A DNA stretch of 64,000 bases. It comes from Leptasterias polaris. Its lineage: Eukaryota; Echinodermata; Asteroidea; Forcipulatida; Asteriidae. Below are positions 1 to 10,371 of this stretch, one piece after another (position 1 is the stretch's first letter; each line of letters opens with the position of its first letter). A program made the position numbers and the translations under genes. Where the stretch lies: the NCBI GenBank assembly GCA_037783415.1, contig JAZGTN010000037.1:7226426-7290425 (forward strand), in the 5' to 3' direction. The notes under the pieces were generated by a model. That model was given only the letters and a program-made list of their open reading frames with translations. It ran no database searches and was not told the DNA's origin.

Positions 1-168
1 GCTGTGTTCTCTGATCCTGTTGGATCACTGATAACTCGGTGCAGTCCTGACCGTGAGAATGAGACATCAGTGTCCTCACTTACTGGGGTTTCTTCCTTAT
101 TGTCTGAATGGCCCTGACCATGCACTTCCTCGCCTTGTGAGATTACATCAAGTCCTTTACAGCTTTTT
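1..168 (-). CDS. Exon 4 (partial) of the unrecognised gene
   Basis: The acceptor TTGTATAACTTGTAG ends at 169. The phase-2 frame from 168 is open to the window edge (KSCKGLDVISQGEEV, then acidic and Ser-rich residues ending RVISDPTGSENTA). No donor or stop is visible, so the exon continues left of the window. Confidence 0.55.
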
Positions 169-3100
169 CTACAAGTTATACAAAAAAATACAAGACTGAT
201 TTTGCTTATATCACAAGTTGAATGCACGATTGATTCAATCATTCATTAAACATAAAAAATAAACATCTAAAGAATGGCAGCCAGAAGACTTACAAAATGT
301 GTAATACTTTTTTGAAAACGTAAAAATTCCAAAATAAATTGTAAAAGGTTGAGGACAAAGAAATCACAAAGACTTAATCAATTAATTAATTAATGGTGAC
401 AAAATTTCAACAATAAATCCAAAAGAACAATCAGTCAAACATACAAGAACAACATTGTAAAATAACAATTGCAAAATCCAAAAATGTATTATTTTTGTAA
501 TACTGTCCCAGTTTGAGTAATTCTACTGTAATTGAGGATACAGCTAGCCATTAACCCTCTTGCTGTCTGACCATTCAATACCATTCACTGTGGTTTTGAA
601 TGATAGATAAGCTATGCCAGCTTTGCAATATGATACCATGAGGGAATGCATGTACACAGTACACAGTTAGTTCTGTGCACAGTTGTGCCACCATACACAA
701 CTTTGGCAGTTGAATGGTTTCAAATGGTTGGTCAACTCACTTGAAAATGTTACGAACAGTAGGAGGGTTAATTAATATAAACATAACTGTTCTTTCATAG
801 TATCTTGTTTCATTTTATTCATTGTTGACATTTTCAACAAAACATATTACCGAAGAGGTTTCTTTTTGAAAATTTCAGAGAAGGTAAAGTTAAAAACTAG
901 AGAGGCACAATGAGTTAGAATATGGCACAATATTTAGAATCAAGAAAGTCCCACATTGTCCTTCATAGGGCATTGAAGTACACTCCTAACAAAACATACA
1001 CTGAAATGTGAACTTTTCATCAAAACGACTCCTCTCATTTACAAGACCAAAACTAATTCCTTACCCTTTTCGACAAGTAACTGGCTCCCACAAATCGTCA
1101 TCTTCTAGAGCGATGTCACTCTCGAGCTCCTCGGGGTAAACAAACTGCCCTGATATCTTGTAGTTGACACTGATACTGAAGTGAAAGGAAAGGATCATTT
1201 AAGAGAATATTATAAAACAAATATCGAGTGGCTCAGGTGGGCGAGTGGAACGGGAGGAATATTATCCCAAGGCACAATTTTGACTGTTCGCCTCGTGAAA
1301 TGGAACGTCAAAAATTTACCGAGCGTAATACTCCTCTCATTCCACAAATTAATGCCACTCAATACTTTTTTAATATAATCACAGTAGACACAGTTCCTTG
1401 TCCATCCCACATTTTTAAAATTCTGACCCCACCCCCTTACGAAACAACGTGGATGACTCCATATAGAAATGGGACGTAGACTGTATGCAAAGATGGTCCC
1501 AACTGTTCAATAGGAATTACTATTCCCCACTCTAGGAATTTTTGATCGCTGACACGGATGGGAGTAATATTGAATACCACGTGATGTAAGTTCCACCGAT
1601 CAAGTGGCAAGGATCTTTGTGTTTTGTGTGAATTATATAATCAAAAATAACTTATTTTTTGCAGTTTGCATCTAAATGAATATTAAAAGGAAAAACAATT
1701 TTGTACAGTATTAAGTGATATTACAGTTTTGATAGCTACATGTAGTAGCACAAATTATTTGGTGGAGCAATTTACTACAAAAGGGAAATTGTTCATGTAA
1801 CAGGTGTAGAAAAACCTTTGTTCAGTAGGAGACCAAGTGTCTATGTTAGAGTTTTATTACCCTTCTACTGTTTATAATTTCCAACTTAAGCTCTTCTAAG
1901 TTCTAGCTGCTAGCACCCCCTTAGTTAATTTCTTAGGAATCCTTTGTAATAAACAATTAACCCTCTTGCATAATCCTTGGTAGTGTGGTTAGTCACCCCT
2001 GTAATTGACTTCAGATAGCAGCCTGGCAGCTCAAGGGGAACACTCCACATTTGTGTGTTCTCCCACCATCACTTATTTCTTCAATTTTGTGTACTACAAC
2101 TTTATGTTTTAAGTTTTGCCTGCGACAAAGATGTTGTCCAAGATGAGTCAAACTGATAGAAAATTGTGATTAGGCTTGAATAGGGACAAGAAGTCAGTTT
2201 GTACTAGCTGAGCAAGCTTCTTCCACTGAATCTTCATGACTTTACCTTCAACTCAAGAGTCAAGACTAAACCTTATTATATCAATCACTGTACTGTACTG
2301 TATACAAACAGCATACCACTGTAATGCTCGTAAAATGCAGACTCAATACTGTACTGCCCCCTGTATTGTATAAAACTGTAATTTAACTAAACACTGATTG
2401 GCTTAATATATCATACACTTTCACCATAAATTGTTTTTGGATGTAACAATAGAAAAATAAGCTTGTAACTTACGCTTCGGAGGATCCAGATGTGTATCCT
2501 TGCATATATGAGCAATGGGGGTGGATATCACCAGAGGACGTGGTGATGGTGGAAGACTGGAAGGGCACTTCTATGAAGAAAGCATCCGGAAGATGGAATG
2601 GAGGGTTACGATTATCACAACTACATTGTATTAAAACATGTTGTACTTTCACCAGAACAAGTCGAAATATAATCATATGAACATTTTAATCAAAGTAAAG
2701 TTAAAAGTAATTACATTCCATGTTCAAACTAACTTAAACTTTATAAATCGTAAATGTGATTCTTTGTTCTACGATGGCATGTTAATTGTTTTATACAGTT
2801 GAGTTAGATTAGATTTACCCATCATGATGATCATCAAGGAAAAATATTTTCCAGTTTGCTTTGTTTCCTCTGTTACTTAATGATACACATTATATTTTAA
2901 CATTGAAAATACCCTGAAGTTCAGGGGCTACAAAACTGGACCACAATGAGCATAGGCGTGTGAAACTGTGAATGTGATCGTCGATACATGGATGTGTGTG
3001 CTGTTCAAACCAGCATACCCTACAACTAACTAAGTCAACAATGGACTGGAGCCTCTGGAGGGTATAATTAATTGACAGGGCCAGGGCCAAGCGCCGGGTT

Positions 3101-3416
3101 TTGTGTTTTCCAATAGGTAAAACATTCATTTTTGTTTAGGTAACAGGTACATACCTCAAGAAGATGACTGCAAAGTTATATGGGTTTAAATTAGAAACAA
3201 TGATTTTGGTATTTCAATTCAGTAACCATTTGAGGAAGGAACACTCACCCGTCATGCAAATCAAGCAATATTTTCGCAAGCTCCGCATTGGCACTCTGGA
3301 AGCTTGATGTTCTCGACGATGAGCCTCTGTCGGGCCCTGTACTGTCTGCTTGAAGATATTTTTGACCTTTTCCTAGCACTATCCGTTAGCATTCTCTTTC
3401 GTTTTCCGTCTTCCAT
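1..3416 (-). CDS. Unrecognised multi-exon protein, four exons, continues past left edge
   Basis: Gene model built by hand from splice sites and frame continuity. Exons on the minus strand, 5' to 3', are 3416-3249, 2620-2474, 1175-1065 and 168-1. Each intron has GT at its 5' end (GTGAGT, GTAAGT, GTAAGG) and AG at its 3' end, and every junction is phase 2, so the joined frame stays open to the window edge. Exons 2 and 3 are 147 and 111 nt, multiples of three. The protein begins with a basic stretch (KRKR, then RKRSK) that could be a nuclear localisation signal and becomes acidic and Ser/Thr-rich (ELESDIALEDDDLWEP). No domain is recognised. Exon 1 is only consistent if one base is skipped at an A homopolymer (3359-3363), so this is either an assembly error or a broken gene. 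Confidence is for the existence of the gene, not its function. Confidence 0.6.
1065..1175 (-). CDS. Exon 3 of the unrecognised gene
   Basis: The exon follows a pyrimidine-rich acceptor (TTTCACTTCAG) and precedes a GTAAGG donor at 1064. It is 111 nt with phase 2 at both ends, encoding ISVNYKISGQFVYPEEL followed by an acidic patch and LWEPVTCRKG. The acidic-codon bias and matching phases with both neighbours are the main support. Confidence 0.65.
1176..2473. other. Intron sequence, nothing recognisable
   Basis: AT-rich intron between exons 2 and 3 of the unrecognised gene. The short ORFs at 1181-1479 show no domain or coding bias. The shorter introns (169-1064 and 2621-3248) are likewise featureless. 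Confidence 0.5.
2474..2620 (-). CDS. Exon 2 of the unrecognised gene
   Basis: The exon is bounded by an acceptor ending TAG at 2621-2623 and a GTAAGT donor at 2473. It is 147 nt, starts and ends in phase 2, and is open in that frame (PPFHLPDAFFIEVPF, then a Ser/Thr-rich stretch). The plus-strand ORF over the same bases is an antisense shadow. Confidence 0.6.
3249..3416 (-). CDS. Exon 1 of the unrecognised gene, with apparent frameshift
   Basis: ATG at 3416-3414 lies in a good context (A of TGCAATGG) and opens a basic N-terminus, MEDGKRKRMLTDSARKRSK. That frame stops before the GTGAGT donor at 3248. The frame one base on is open from the basic region to the donor (ending SANAELAKILLDLHDG) and ends in phase 2, as exon 2 requires. 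The two readable halves meet at five As (3359-3363 as Ts on the plus strand). One surplus A there would explain the break. Confidence 0.5.
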
Positions 3417-3835
3417 TGCAAAAAGACTTAGCGATGGCCACTGTGCACTGTCTACACTAGTATACTACACACGACGTGCGTTTACGACCACGTTTCGATT
3501 GACAGCTTGCCTCGCAATCTCGGCACTGCGCACACTTTCATGACACTGCATCCATTTGCGAATGATAAATCGTACCAATTGAGAATTATAAATAACTTTC
3601 ATTGGTTGTGTGAGGGCAGCATTTAACGAATTTTTAAAAAAAACAACGGTTTTATCGCGCGTGATAAAAAGCAATCGTTTTACTCATTTCTCGAAAACTA
3701 TAGCATTTCAAGGAAAAATATTTTAAGAGAGGTTTTCTACCATGACCATCTATATACCATGTAAGTTTGGTGTAAAACTGTGAAGTTTTATTTTATTTTA
3801 TATTTCTCAATCTTACCAATCCTGTAGATTACCTT

Positions 3836-4005
3836 TAAGCACAAAAAGTAGCTAAGCACAACAAAATTTGGCTTACCAGAATAAGGTTACCAGCCAAACT
3901 ACCATGTCACATGTACTATTTGTGACTGGTATTCTGCTCATTTCTGCTTAGCAGACAATTGTTAAGCAATATTCTCTGCTTAAGCAGCTCTATGAAATTG
4001 GGCCC
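3836..4005. repeat. Copy of dispersed CTTAAGCA foldback repeat
   Basis: About 170 bp starting TAAGCACAAAAAGTAGCTAAGC and ending GCTTAAGCAGCTCTATGAAATTGGGCCC. Related copies lie at 8278-8383, 11632-12008 (two adjacent) and 52817-53013. The fullest has inverted ends built on CCAATTTCATAGAGCTGCTTAAG, so the family is a short TIR element. The transposon superfamily is not evident. Confidence 0.7.
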
Positions 4006-4137
4006 TGGTCACATTTACCGTTAATGACGAAGAGTCGGCAGCCAGCAACTTCGCGCGAGAGCAGTGATCTCGCGAGAGCATTCTTTATTACGCTACAACA
4101 CCACACGCGACTCGACCCACCGCGACAAACATTAACG
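4003..4137 (-). mobile_element. Partial MULE-like MITE copy supplying a poly(A) signal
   Basis: Bases 4021-4137 are almost identical, in reverse, to the left half of the complete element at 25214-25590. The outermost terminal repeat is not preserved. On the minus strand it carries AATAAA (4084-4089), about 170 nt after the stop codon of the Ig receptor gene, so it may provide that gene's polyadenylation signal. Confidence 0.75.
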
Positions 4138-4257
4138 CTGCTCACGACAACAACAAACACCTTAGACTGGCAAAGATGATTACAATTCACGCAAAGGGGT
4201 ATGTTAAAAGTCAGTGTTTGTTTCCAAGACGGGATGATACCGGGGAACTCATTGTTA

Positions 4258-5478
4258 TTAGGATTTGATATTCTGATAATATGGTCTCTCAGCTGAACTC
4301 TGTGGCTGTCTGACCGCTTCGTAGCTGGTGTTGGTACTACCCTCTGGCCGAGCGTAGTCATACTCTGGGCTGTCAGTCTCTACTTCAACTGGTTGGTAGT
4401 AGGGATCTTGTGTGGTAGTTGTAGCCGTAGTAGGTTCCATGTAGACTTTGTTCTTGTCCTCCGTTGGTTGCAGCTCCATGTAGGGATCAGCTTTGGCTAC
4501 ATTGGTTTCCTTCTCCTTGGTGATCTTAAGATGTCGATGTTTGATGAGGAGGAAGATGTTGATGATGAGAGAGACAATGAAGAGGATGAGACTGATGATG
4601 AAGGCAACGAGCCACGGTGTACCAGCCACTACGTTAGATTCCTTAGTCGTGGTTGGAATGGTGCGATGAGAGTCCATCGAAGTGGGATCTTCTGACGACA
4701 TCGGGTGTAGTGGAGTTGTCATTGGACCAAAAGTTATTGGCCCGGTCGTGCATGACCTTTCCATTCCTGTGAATGCTGTCGTCACTCTGTTGTCCGGAGT
4801 GATTATACATTGATAAGAACCACCGCCATTAGCTGCAGTAACACTCAGCTGCAATGATCTCATTTGTTCTTTACTATCTCTATCGTAATCCCATGTATAG
4901 ATGACACCACTCGTAAGAATCTGCATCTGTACTAACGGGTTTCCTAACTCAGTAGTGCAGCTCATGTTTACTGTCGTTCCTTCTTGTACAGTGAAAGGAC
5001 CATCAGGGATGCAGACGGGGTACATGGCAGATGGGAAGTAAAACACTGTTAAAGAGATAGTTTATGTTGTTGATATCACTATAGTGCTATTCAGTTCAAC
5101 AGAGTCCCTCACTCGGCAATTGTAAAGCACTCCTGTGTCCTCCTTAGTAGCAATAAAAAAAAGTATCTCAATCCTATTTTGAGCTCCAGACGGCCCCAAT
5201 GTTACGTGCGTGTATCTCGAATCCAAACTCATTTCATTCCAGGCTATTGATACCCTCTGAGCCTCCCCAATATTAATAACTAACCTCGTCCACTCAATGA
5301 TATAACCGACCATCAAGCCAGTAGCTTGACATCGTAGTCGCACTACGGCACCCTCTACAGGATCACTCACTGCTGGTGTTATCTTCCTGATTGTCACACT
5401 CTGTGCACTGACTGCTATGAGTTTCGTATCCACAGAACACATCAGCAACAGGTAAATTAACCAACAACCTCGACCCAT
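4258..5478 (-). CDS. Two-Ig-domain transmembrane receptor with tyrosine-motif tail, broken by one TAA
   Basis: Probable cell-surface receptor. From ATG 5478 the frame gives a signal peptide (MGRGCWLIYLLLMCSV), Ig domain 1 (VRLRCQATG, EWTR, DTGVLYNC), a TAA at 5064-5062, then in the same frame Ig domain 2 (VNMSCTT, YTWDYD, GGSYQC), a Ser/Thr/Pro stalk, one membrane helix (WLVAFIISLILFIVSLII) and a tail of about 90 residues with nine tyrosines. Tail motifs include TSYEAV (fits the ITSM pattern TxYxxV), three YxxP Crk-type sites (YMEP, YYQP, YARP), DPYMEL and YQN (Grb2-type). The stop ends at TAA 4258. No intron fits: a possible 67-nt GTGAGG...CAG intron over the stop would shift frame, and no phase-1 donor exists to pair with the acceptor-like CAG at 5048-5046. 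It is therefore a nonsense allele, a recent pseudogene, a readthrough case or a sequence error. Confidence 0.75.
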
Positions 5479-6182
5479 GATTGATGAAAAGTTACTTGCA
5501 ATCGAAAGTAAAGACAAACAAACACTTGTAAAATGGAGAACTATTACCTGTCTGTGCGGTCGTCAGCAGAACATTTTCCTAAACTTGATCTTGCATTTCA
5601 CACTAATACTTAGTAATAGGCTTTTCGTTTTTCATAATCTATAGCTGCAATAGGCGTTACTCATGGGTAAATTTTCATTTCAATGGTTCCGTACAGCTAA
5701 GCAAATTTAGTCTTTCTACAAATACATTCATCAAAGACTCGCCTTGAACTTCCTTGTAGTTGAAGTGACCCGGACATTAAACCAGCAGTACGGTGTGACG
5801 TGGTATCAGGCTCATCAAATGCAACAACAATGATTCGTAACTCAGGGAGACATAGAATGAGCAACAAAAAGCATCAAAGAAAGTAGAACATCATGCGGAA
5901 GTAGTAAACGCAAAGCGATTTCACGACAAAATAGTTTTGTGTTCTTTCAGACGAGAATATCTCGGTAGAAACAATTCCTCCAATGTTTGGATAACCTTTC
6001 ATCTATTTTTTTCGCAGTAAAACCTAAGTGATCATTTTTTTAAATTTATATAATTCAATCTATAATAGTTAAATTTGGTGTATGGTTGAGGTGGCCTTTA
6101 CCAATTCAGCCAAACACACACGCATTTTATTAAGTCTCAAAATTAACTGCCATTGGGTGGATGAAAATTTGCAACTTTCAAG
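5479..6182. other. Upstream region of Ig receptor, no feature seen
   Basis: No convincing TATA box or ORF is seen. The in-frame ATG at 5517 would put extra residues before the signal peptide, so 5478 is preferred as start. Confidence 0.3.
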
Positions 6183-6772
6183 GGATCTCCTCTCGTATTT
6201 TGCTTCGTTTCTGTGACGATTTTCTAGTTAGGCGAGGTGAGCGGCCAAAGGGGGAGGCTACTACCACAAGCCAGTTCGCCAACTGGGGCTGCGTATCAAC
6301 ACCAGCAAGAAATATCCAGTTGAAAAATGGTTAGAAATAAATTATCGTTAAGTTTGAGTATAACTCTTGAACTAGGCATGCTAGAGAGACGCAATTTGTA
6401 CCTGACTGTGCCTTTGGTATTCTTGCATCTAAAAATCAAACTTTTATGACCACAAATTCTTCCAATAGGAAAATACCACGAAGTGGGGAACTCTGAATGC
6501 CCCTCAAAAGCATCCCCAGTGGGATTTATGTACATAGAGCTCTCACTGTCCTTGCTCTATGCTCTCACCGACACAAGTTTTATACCACCGGAAAGCCCGT
6601 GTCATGGGCTCTCCCCTCGTGTTTGTTTTGTTTCTGTGACGATTTTGTAGGCGAGGCAATTGCGGCCAATAAGGCTACTACCACAAGCCAGTTCGCCAAT
6701 CCACACCAGCAAGAAATGTCCGGTTGAAAAATTGCGAGAAATATAATTATTATGCCTTAAGTTTGAGTATAA
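6183..6772. repeat. Direct repeat pair of about 175 bp
   Basis: Bases 6183-6362 and 6600-6772 share a unit containing TTTCTGTGACGATTTT, GGCTACTACCACAAGCC, AGTTCGCCAA, CACCAGCAAGAAAT and AAGTTTGAGTATAAC. The copies are diverged and separated by about 240 bp without recognisable genes. Confidence 0.8.
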
Positions 6773-6817
6773 CCACCCGATTCGACTACCCACCGCTGTT
6801 AATAAACAAGGCTTGAG

Positions 6818-6851
6818 GGGGGGGGGGGGGGGGGGGGGGTGGGGGGGGGGG
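6818..6851. repeat. Poly-G tract
   Basis: A run of Gs broken by one T. On the minus strand it makes a spurious poly-proline ORF. Confidence 0.9.
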
Positions 6852-7010
6852 AATGCCACACTTTAATGTGAATAAACCAACTGCCGATGGCGGTGTAGCT
6901 GACAAACTACGTCACTTCAGAGCAGACCAATAATAACACAGACAAATAACAGTTTACGTCACTGCAAGTTTATCCATTAAAATCATCGGGCCTGGAAAAT
7001 AATTCTTTAA

Positions 7011-7384
7011 AGGCACAGTACACGTTTGGTAATGACTCTGAAAATTAATGGCAATAAAAACTTGGTAAGAAGTACAGCAGCTTTAGGTAGTATAATGAAT
7101 TTTGAGAAACTTTTAACTTCGAAGTACTACGGTTATAGAAAAATATATTACTTTTTATTCCCCAAAATTTGAATCTGAGAAGCGTTTCAGACTGTGTATT
7201 CCTATGGGGAATATTTTTACTGCGTGGAAATATTCGCTCCGGTTTTTCGGTGATAGGCCTATCTCAAAAACGCGACCACCTTTTGAAGTGAAATTTTCAC
7301 AGGTTGGTTTTATTGTATATACCTACATTTATATAGGATTAACACAATCAGTAGGCTCCAATTAACAAACGTATACAGCAACCT
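7011..7384. mobile_element. TTAA-flanked MITE, family A copy 1
   Basis: 374 bp between TTAA at 7007-7010 and 7385-7388. The ends are weakly inverted (AGGCACAGTACACG; AGGTTGCTGTATACG in reverse). The interior matches the copies at 12183, 21001 and 23789, including CGCGACCACCTTTTGAA and the region around a GAAACGTTTCTCAGA palindrome. TTAA target duplication points to a piggyBac or Kolobok source; the Kolobok-like element at 32644 makes the latter attractive. Confidence 0.8.
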
Positions 7385-7388
7385 TTAA

Positions 7389-8277
7389 AGAGATCTCGAA
7401 CGAGAAAGTAACATGTGCTTCCAATCGATCAAGGCCCTGTAGGTAGGATGTGTAACTAGATATGTCCATACAGTCCCCCCCGAAAGAAACAAAAACCGTC
7501 AAATATTATTCAAACAGTTCAATAAATTGTGTTTGTTACAGGTACACGTCTCCGTGTATGAACCCGATAATCCCGCTGAGTCTCGGTCTCTCCAGTTATC
7601 AGAACTTCATCACGAAGCGGCCATCTTGATTTTCTCCCATTGAAATCAATATGACCAAACCGAGGCTGGAAGGAGAACCAGTCTGTTCTTTTTTATACAA
7701 TGAATAATTAGCACTCATTACTGTTGTTGGTAACAGGGAATATGACTTAAGTTGGTGGTAGCATGAAGGGCCACAAAATAATACATACTACAGTATTGTC
7801 TCTACAGCAGCATACAACCCAATGAGATTACAATCAATATTGTTACAACCAATTGCTACAAAAAAAAGTCATTACCGAGAAATGCCTTTCAAGATTCTGG
7901 AAACGAAACAAAAAATTTGGTCGGCCCCGTCACTATTTTAAAGTTAGCATGACTTGCATACCTTGGTGGATTGAAGCAATTCAACTAAGAAACTGTTAAC
8001 TATTTTAATTCTTCTAAAACGTGTGTTGTGTGAACGAGATTTTAATAAGTCGTTCGAACGACATACAGTGTGGTTTAAAAAGTTCTAATCAAATTTGTCA
8101 TGGCATAACTTCTTATTATTCGGTTTTTAAAAAGGAGTATAATTTAAACACGCAACTGGGGTGACGGATTATCAGATTCCCAGTTCCGAAGTCGGTGTAG
8201 GTCGATGTTTCGGACTGAAACTGAAGTAATATTGGAATACGAAACGAGTCACCACATCCTGTACAATGTACAATTCA
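7389..8277. other. No feature seen
   Basis: AT-rich non-coding DNA without long ORFs, clear repeats or splice-supported exons. Confidence 0.4.
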
Positions 8278-8383
8278 TGTAAAATTTGTGACTGGTATCC
8301 TGCCCATTTTTATCTTAGCAGCAAATCATTAATTAAGCACTATTTCTTTTGCTTGAGAAGCTCTTATAAAATCGGCCCCTGAT
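8278..8383. repeat. Truncated copy of CTTAAGCA foldback repeat
   Basis: Shares TTGTGACTGGTATCCTGC, a decayed CTTAGCAGCAAATCATTAA and the end GAAGCTCTTATAAAATCGGCCCC with the copy at 3836-4005. The left half is missing. Confidence 0.65.
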
Positions 8384-8830
8384 CGAAAGTGTGACGTAGT
8401 TTTACTGTAAGCCGCGCCCACTTCTTACAAACTGACTCCACTGGTTACAAGAAGCCCATAGGATTTGTATTGAGCTAGTTTTCTTTGAAAGACAAGTTTA
8501 GAAGCTGGAATTGTTTTTTAATTAAATGTTCTTTAAGACGGTCTTCTCGGAAATAAAAATGTTCTGTCAAATATTAATATAAATATCCCAACGTATACGA
8601 GTATCGACTCTAAATGGGGTTTTCCACATAGCCTTTGTTCATATCGACCAAGAAAGTCGATGGTTTTCCACCAAGATCAAAATAGAATATTCCAATTGGT
8701 CTATTTCTGCAGACCTGACGCGCGGTGCAGGCCAAGGCGTGTTTGAGTTACATTAATCCCTAATCCTAAATTCATACTCGCAGGTAATCAGACACTCATT
8801 ACCTTCATATAATAGATGAAAACAAGGTTC

Positions 8831-8837
8831 TATAAAA
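8831..8837 (+). promoter_or_regulatory. TATA box of C-type lectin gene
   Basis: TATAAAA lies about 160 bp before the lectin start codon, which would leave a 5' UTR of roughly 130 nt. No other TATA-like motif is closer to the gene. Confidence 0.5.
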
Positions 8838-8991
8838 TGGAGTGATAATCGGTTTTTTCACACTCAAACCTGAGACTTGCGAAGGAAAAGAGGCAGCGTC
8901 TTTGTGCCCCTTTTGCATAACTTTAAAAAGGATTGCTTTTGAGTGCCATTTATCAATCACTGGGGAAAAAAATCTGTTCTTCATCATCGCC

Positions 8992-9477
8992 ATGAAATTC
9001 TACGTGATTTTGATGATTTTAATGTTCCTGACTTCAGGGCATTCGAAGTGTGTTTGCCCCAAAGACTGGTCCGCCTACGGCAGGCACTGCTATCTTTACT
9101 CGGCTCAACCAGCTTTTTTCTACCATGCCGAAGGATTGTGTGCTAGCAAGAGCCTGAACGGTCGCGAATCACACCTCGCTTCTGTACTAGACGTCGGGGA
9201 AGCGAACTTCATTGCAGAATTAGCAGCGGAAGCACCGTCTTATTTCTGGATTGGACTTCACGGCTGGTACTATGCATGGCAGTGGACAGACGGCCAGCCG
9301 TACATGTTCAGCGACTGGGCTACTAGCTATCCCACTACCGCATACTACAGTCATGATAACTGTATTCTTATGTACCCTTCTCCCAATCGATTCTGGATTA
9401 ATACTCTGTGCTCTGACACTCGTTACCCATACGTGTGCAAGATGTTACAGCGATACCAACACCGACCAAGTGACTAA
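8992..9477 (+). CDS. Secreted single-domain C-type lectin
   Basis: A 161-residue intronless protein. Residues 1-18 form a signal peptide (MKFYVILMILMFLTSGHS). The rest is one long-form C-type lectin-like domain: paired N-terminal cysteines (C20, C22, C33), an E/A-rich helix, FWIGL, WQWTDG, FSDW, DNCILM, WINTLC and YPYVC. The start at 8992 is chosen because it opens the signal peptide; the in-frame ATG at 8842 would bury it. Where calcium-dependent lectins carry EPN or QPD and WND, this protein has an unrelated loop (YPTTAYY) and WIN, so classical Ca2+-dependent sugar binding is doubtful. Such proteins in echinoderms are usually coelomic-fluid recognition factors; that role is inferred from the family. 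It is flanked by a TATA box and an ATTAAA signal, and looks intact. Confidence 0.92.
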   Translation: MKFYVILMILMFLTSGHSKCVCPKDWSAYGRHCYLYSAQPAFFYHAEGLCASKSLNGRESHLASVLDVGEANFIAELAAEAPSYFWIGLHGWYYAWQWTDGQPYMFSDWATSYPTTAYYSHDNCILMYPSPNRFWINTLCSDTRYPYVCKMLQRYQHRPSD

Positions 9478-9500
9478 CAATGTTTGGGGGAACTACTCCT

Positions 9501-9506
9501 ATTAAA
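9501..9506 (+). terminator. ATTAAA poly(A) signal of lectin gene
   Basis: This common AATAAA variant sits 24 nt after the lectin stop codon. A MITE begins 30 bp further on. Confidence 0.5.
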
Positions 9507-9537
9507 ACGCCGATGAAAAAACACCATCCAAGTCTTA

Positions 9538-9678
9538 GGCCGTGTCCGAATTAACGGCTACAGCTACGGCTACGGCTAGATTTCCGCGTCATCATGCGTT
9601 GAAGTATATATGATATCCTTAGCAACACTCTTAGCAACAGCCGTAGCCGTAGCTGTAGCCACCAATTCGGATACGGCC
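9538..9678. mobile_element. PIF/Harbinger-type MITE
   Basis: 141 bp with inverted ends of about 43 bp (GGCCGTGTCCGAATT and GGCTACAGCTACGGCTACGG on the left; matching reverse complement on the right). It is flanked by TTA at 9535-9537 and 9679-9681. A 3-bp TWA duplication with GGC/GCC-type ends fits PIF/Harbinger. There is no coding capacity. It lies just downstream of the lectin. Confidence 0.88.
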
Positions 9679-10155
9679 TTAGACCAGTGCTCGAAACATT
9701 CCCCCTTCTCCTCGTCGAGTCACGTTTCATTCTCAACGGTCTGTCCCAGCATAGAGTGTGTCACCTTCCTCATTGGTCACAGTCATCCAGTTCTCGACAT
9801 CATCGCTGACGAGTAGTTCACAACTTTACGTACGTGCACAAAGTGGATTGTTTACAAATATTAATCCAGTCTTACTAGTGGAACAATGAGGTGTTGTTTT
9901 TTATGAATCAGCTTTTAAGACAATCAACGTTTTGAAATAATTGACAAGACGCAAGGAAATGCAACAATGAGAGCCGACATCTTCACGATGCAATTTTATG
10001 ATTGATCTTTTATCTGTATAGGAAAACCGGATTCCGGGCAGAATGTTTAACATTATAACAAAACAAGAACATGAGTTTTTCTCTTTACCTTATCCAACGA
10101 TGATAGTTTCATAGCAGGATCGAACTGGTGTTAAAAAGAACATTTTAGTAGGTAG

Positions 10156-10360
10156 TTTTTATATAGCGCTTTATCACACCGATGGGCTTCTCAAAGCGCC
10201 CAGTATTTTTCCTATTCGTGGTATGTAGAGTACTTTTTGAAGTATGAGACCTATTCCTTTGCACAGCACCATGTAATGGTTTACAAGGTGCTATGGCGCA
10301 TTATGCAGCCATTCGAACCAGGAACACCGGGGCAAACGAACCCCCAGTTTATGGTGAACA
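10156..10360 (-). mobile_element. 5'-truncated SINE, tRNA-Leu-headed family
   Basis: Reverse complement of the body and tail of the complete SINE at 48342-48783: CCGGTGTTCCTGG, GCACCTTGTAAACCATTACA, a GGTCTCA-like stretch and GCGCTATATAA are shared. The tRNA-like head is absent. The short ORFs here are incidental. Confidence 0.8.
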
Positions 10361-10371
10361 GGGAAAATTTA

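Noticed and set aside
3990..4361. 123-residue minus-strand ORF below the Ig receptor
   Set aside because: It overlaps the receptor's C-terminus in another frame and runs through a MITE fragment.
4393..4695. Plus-strand acidic ORF opposite the Ig receptor tail
   Set aside because: Antisense shadow of the receptor's membrane and tail codons.
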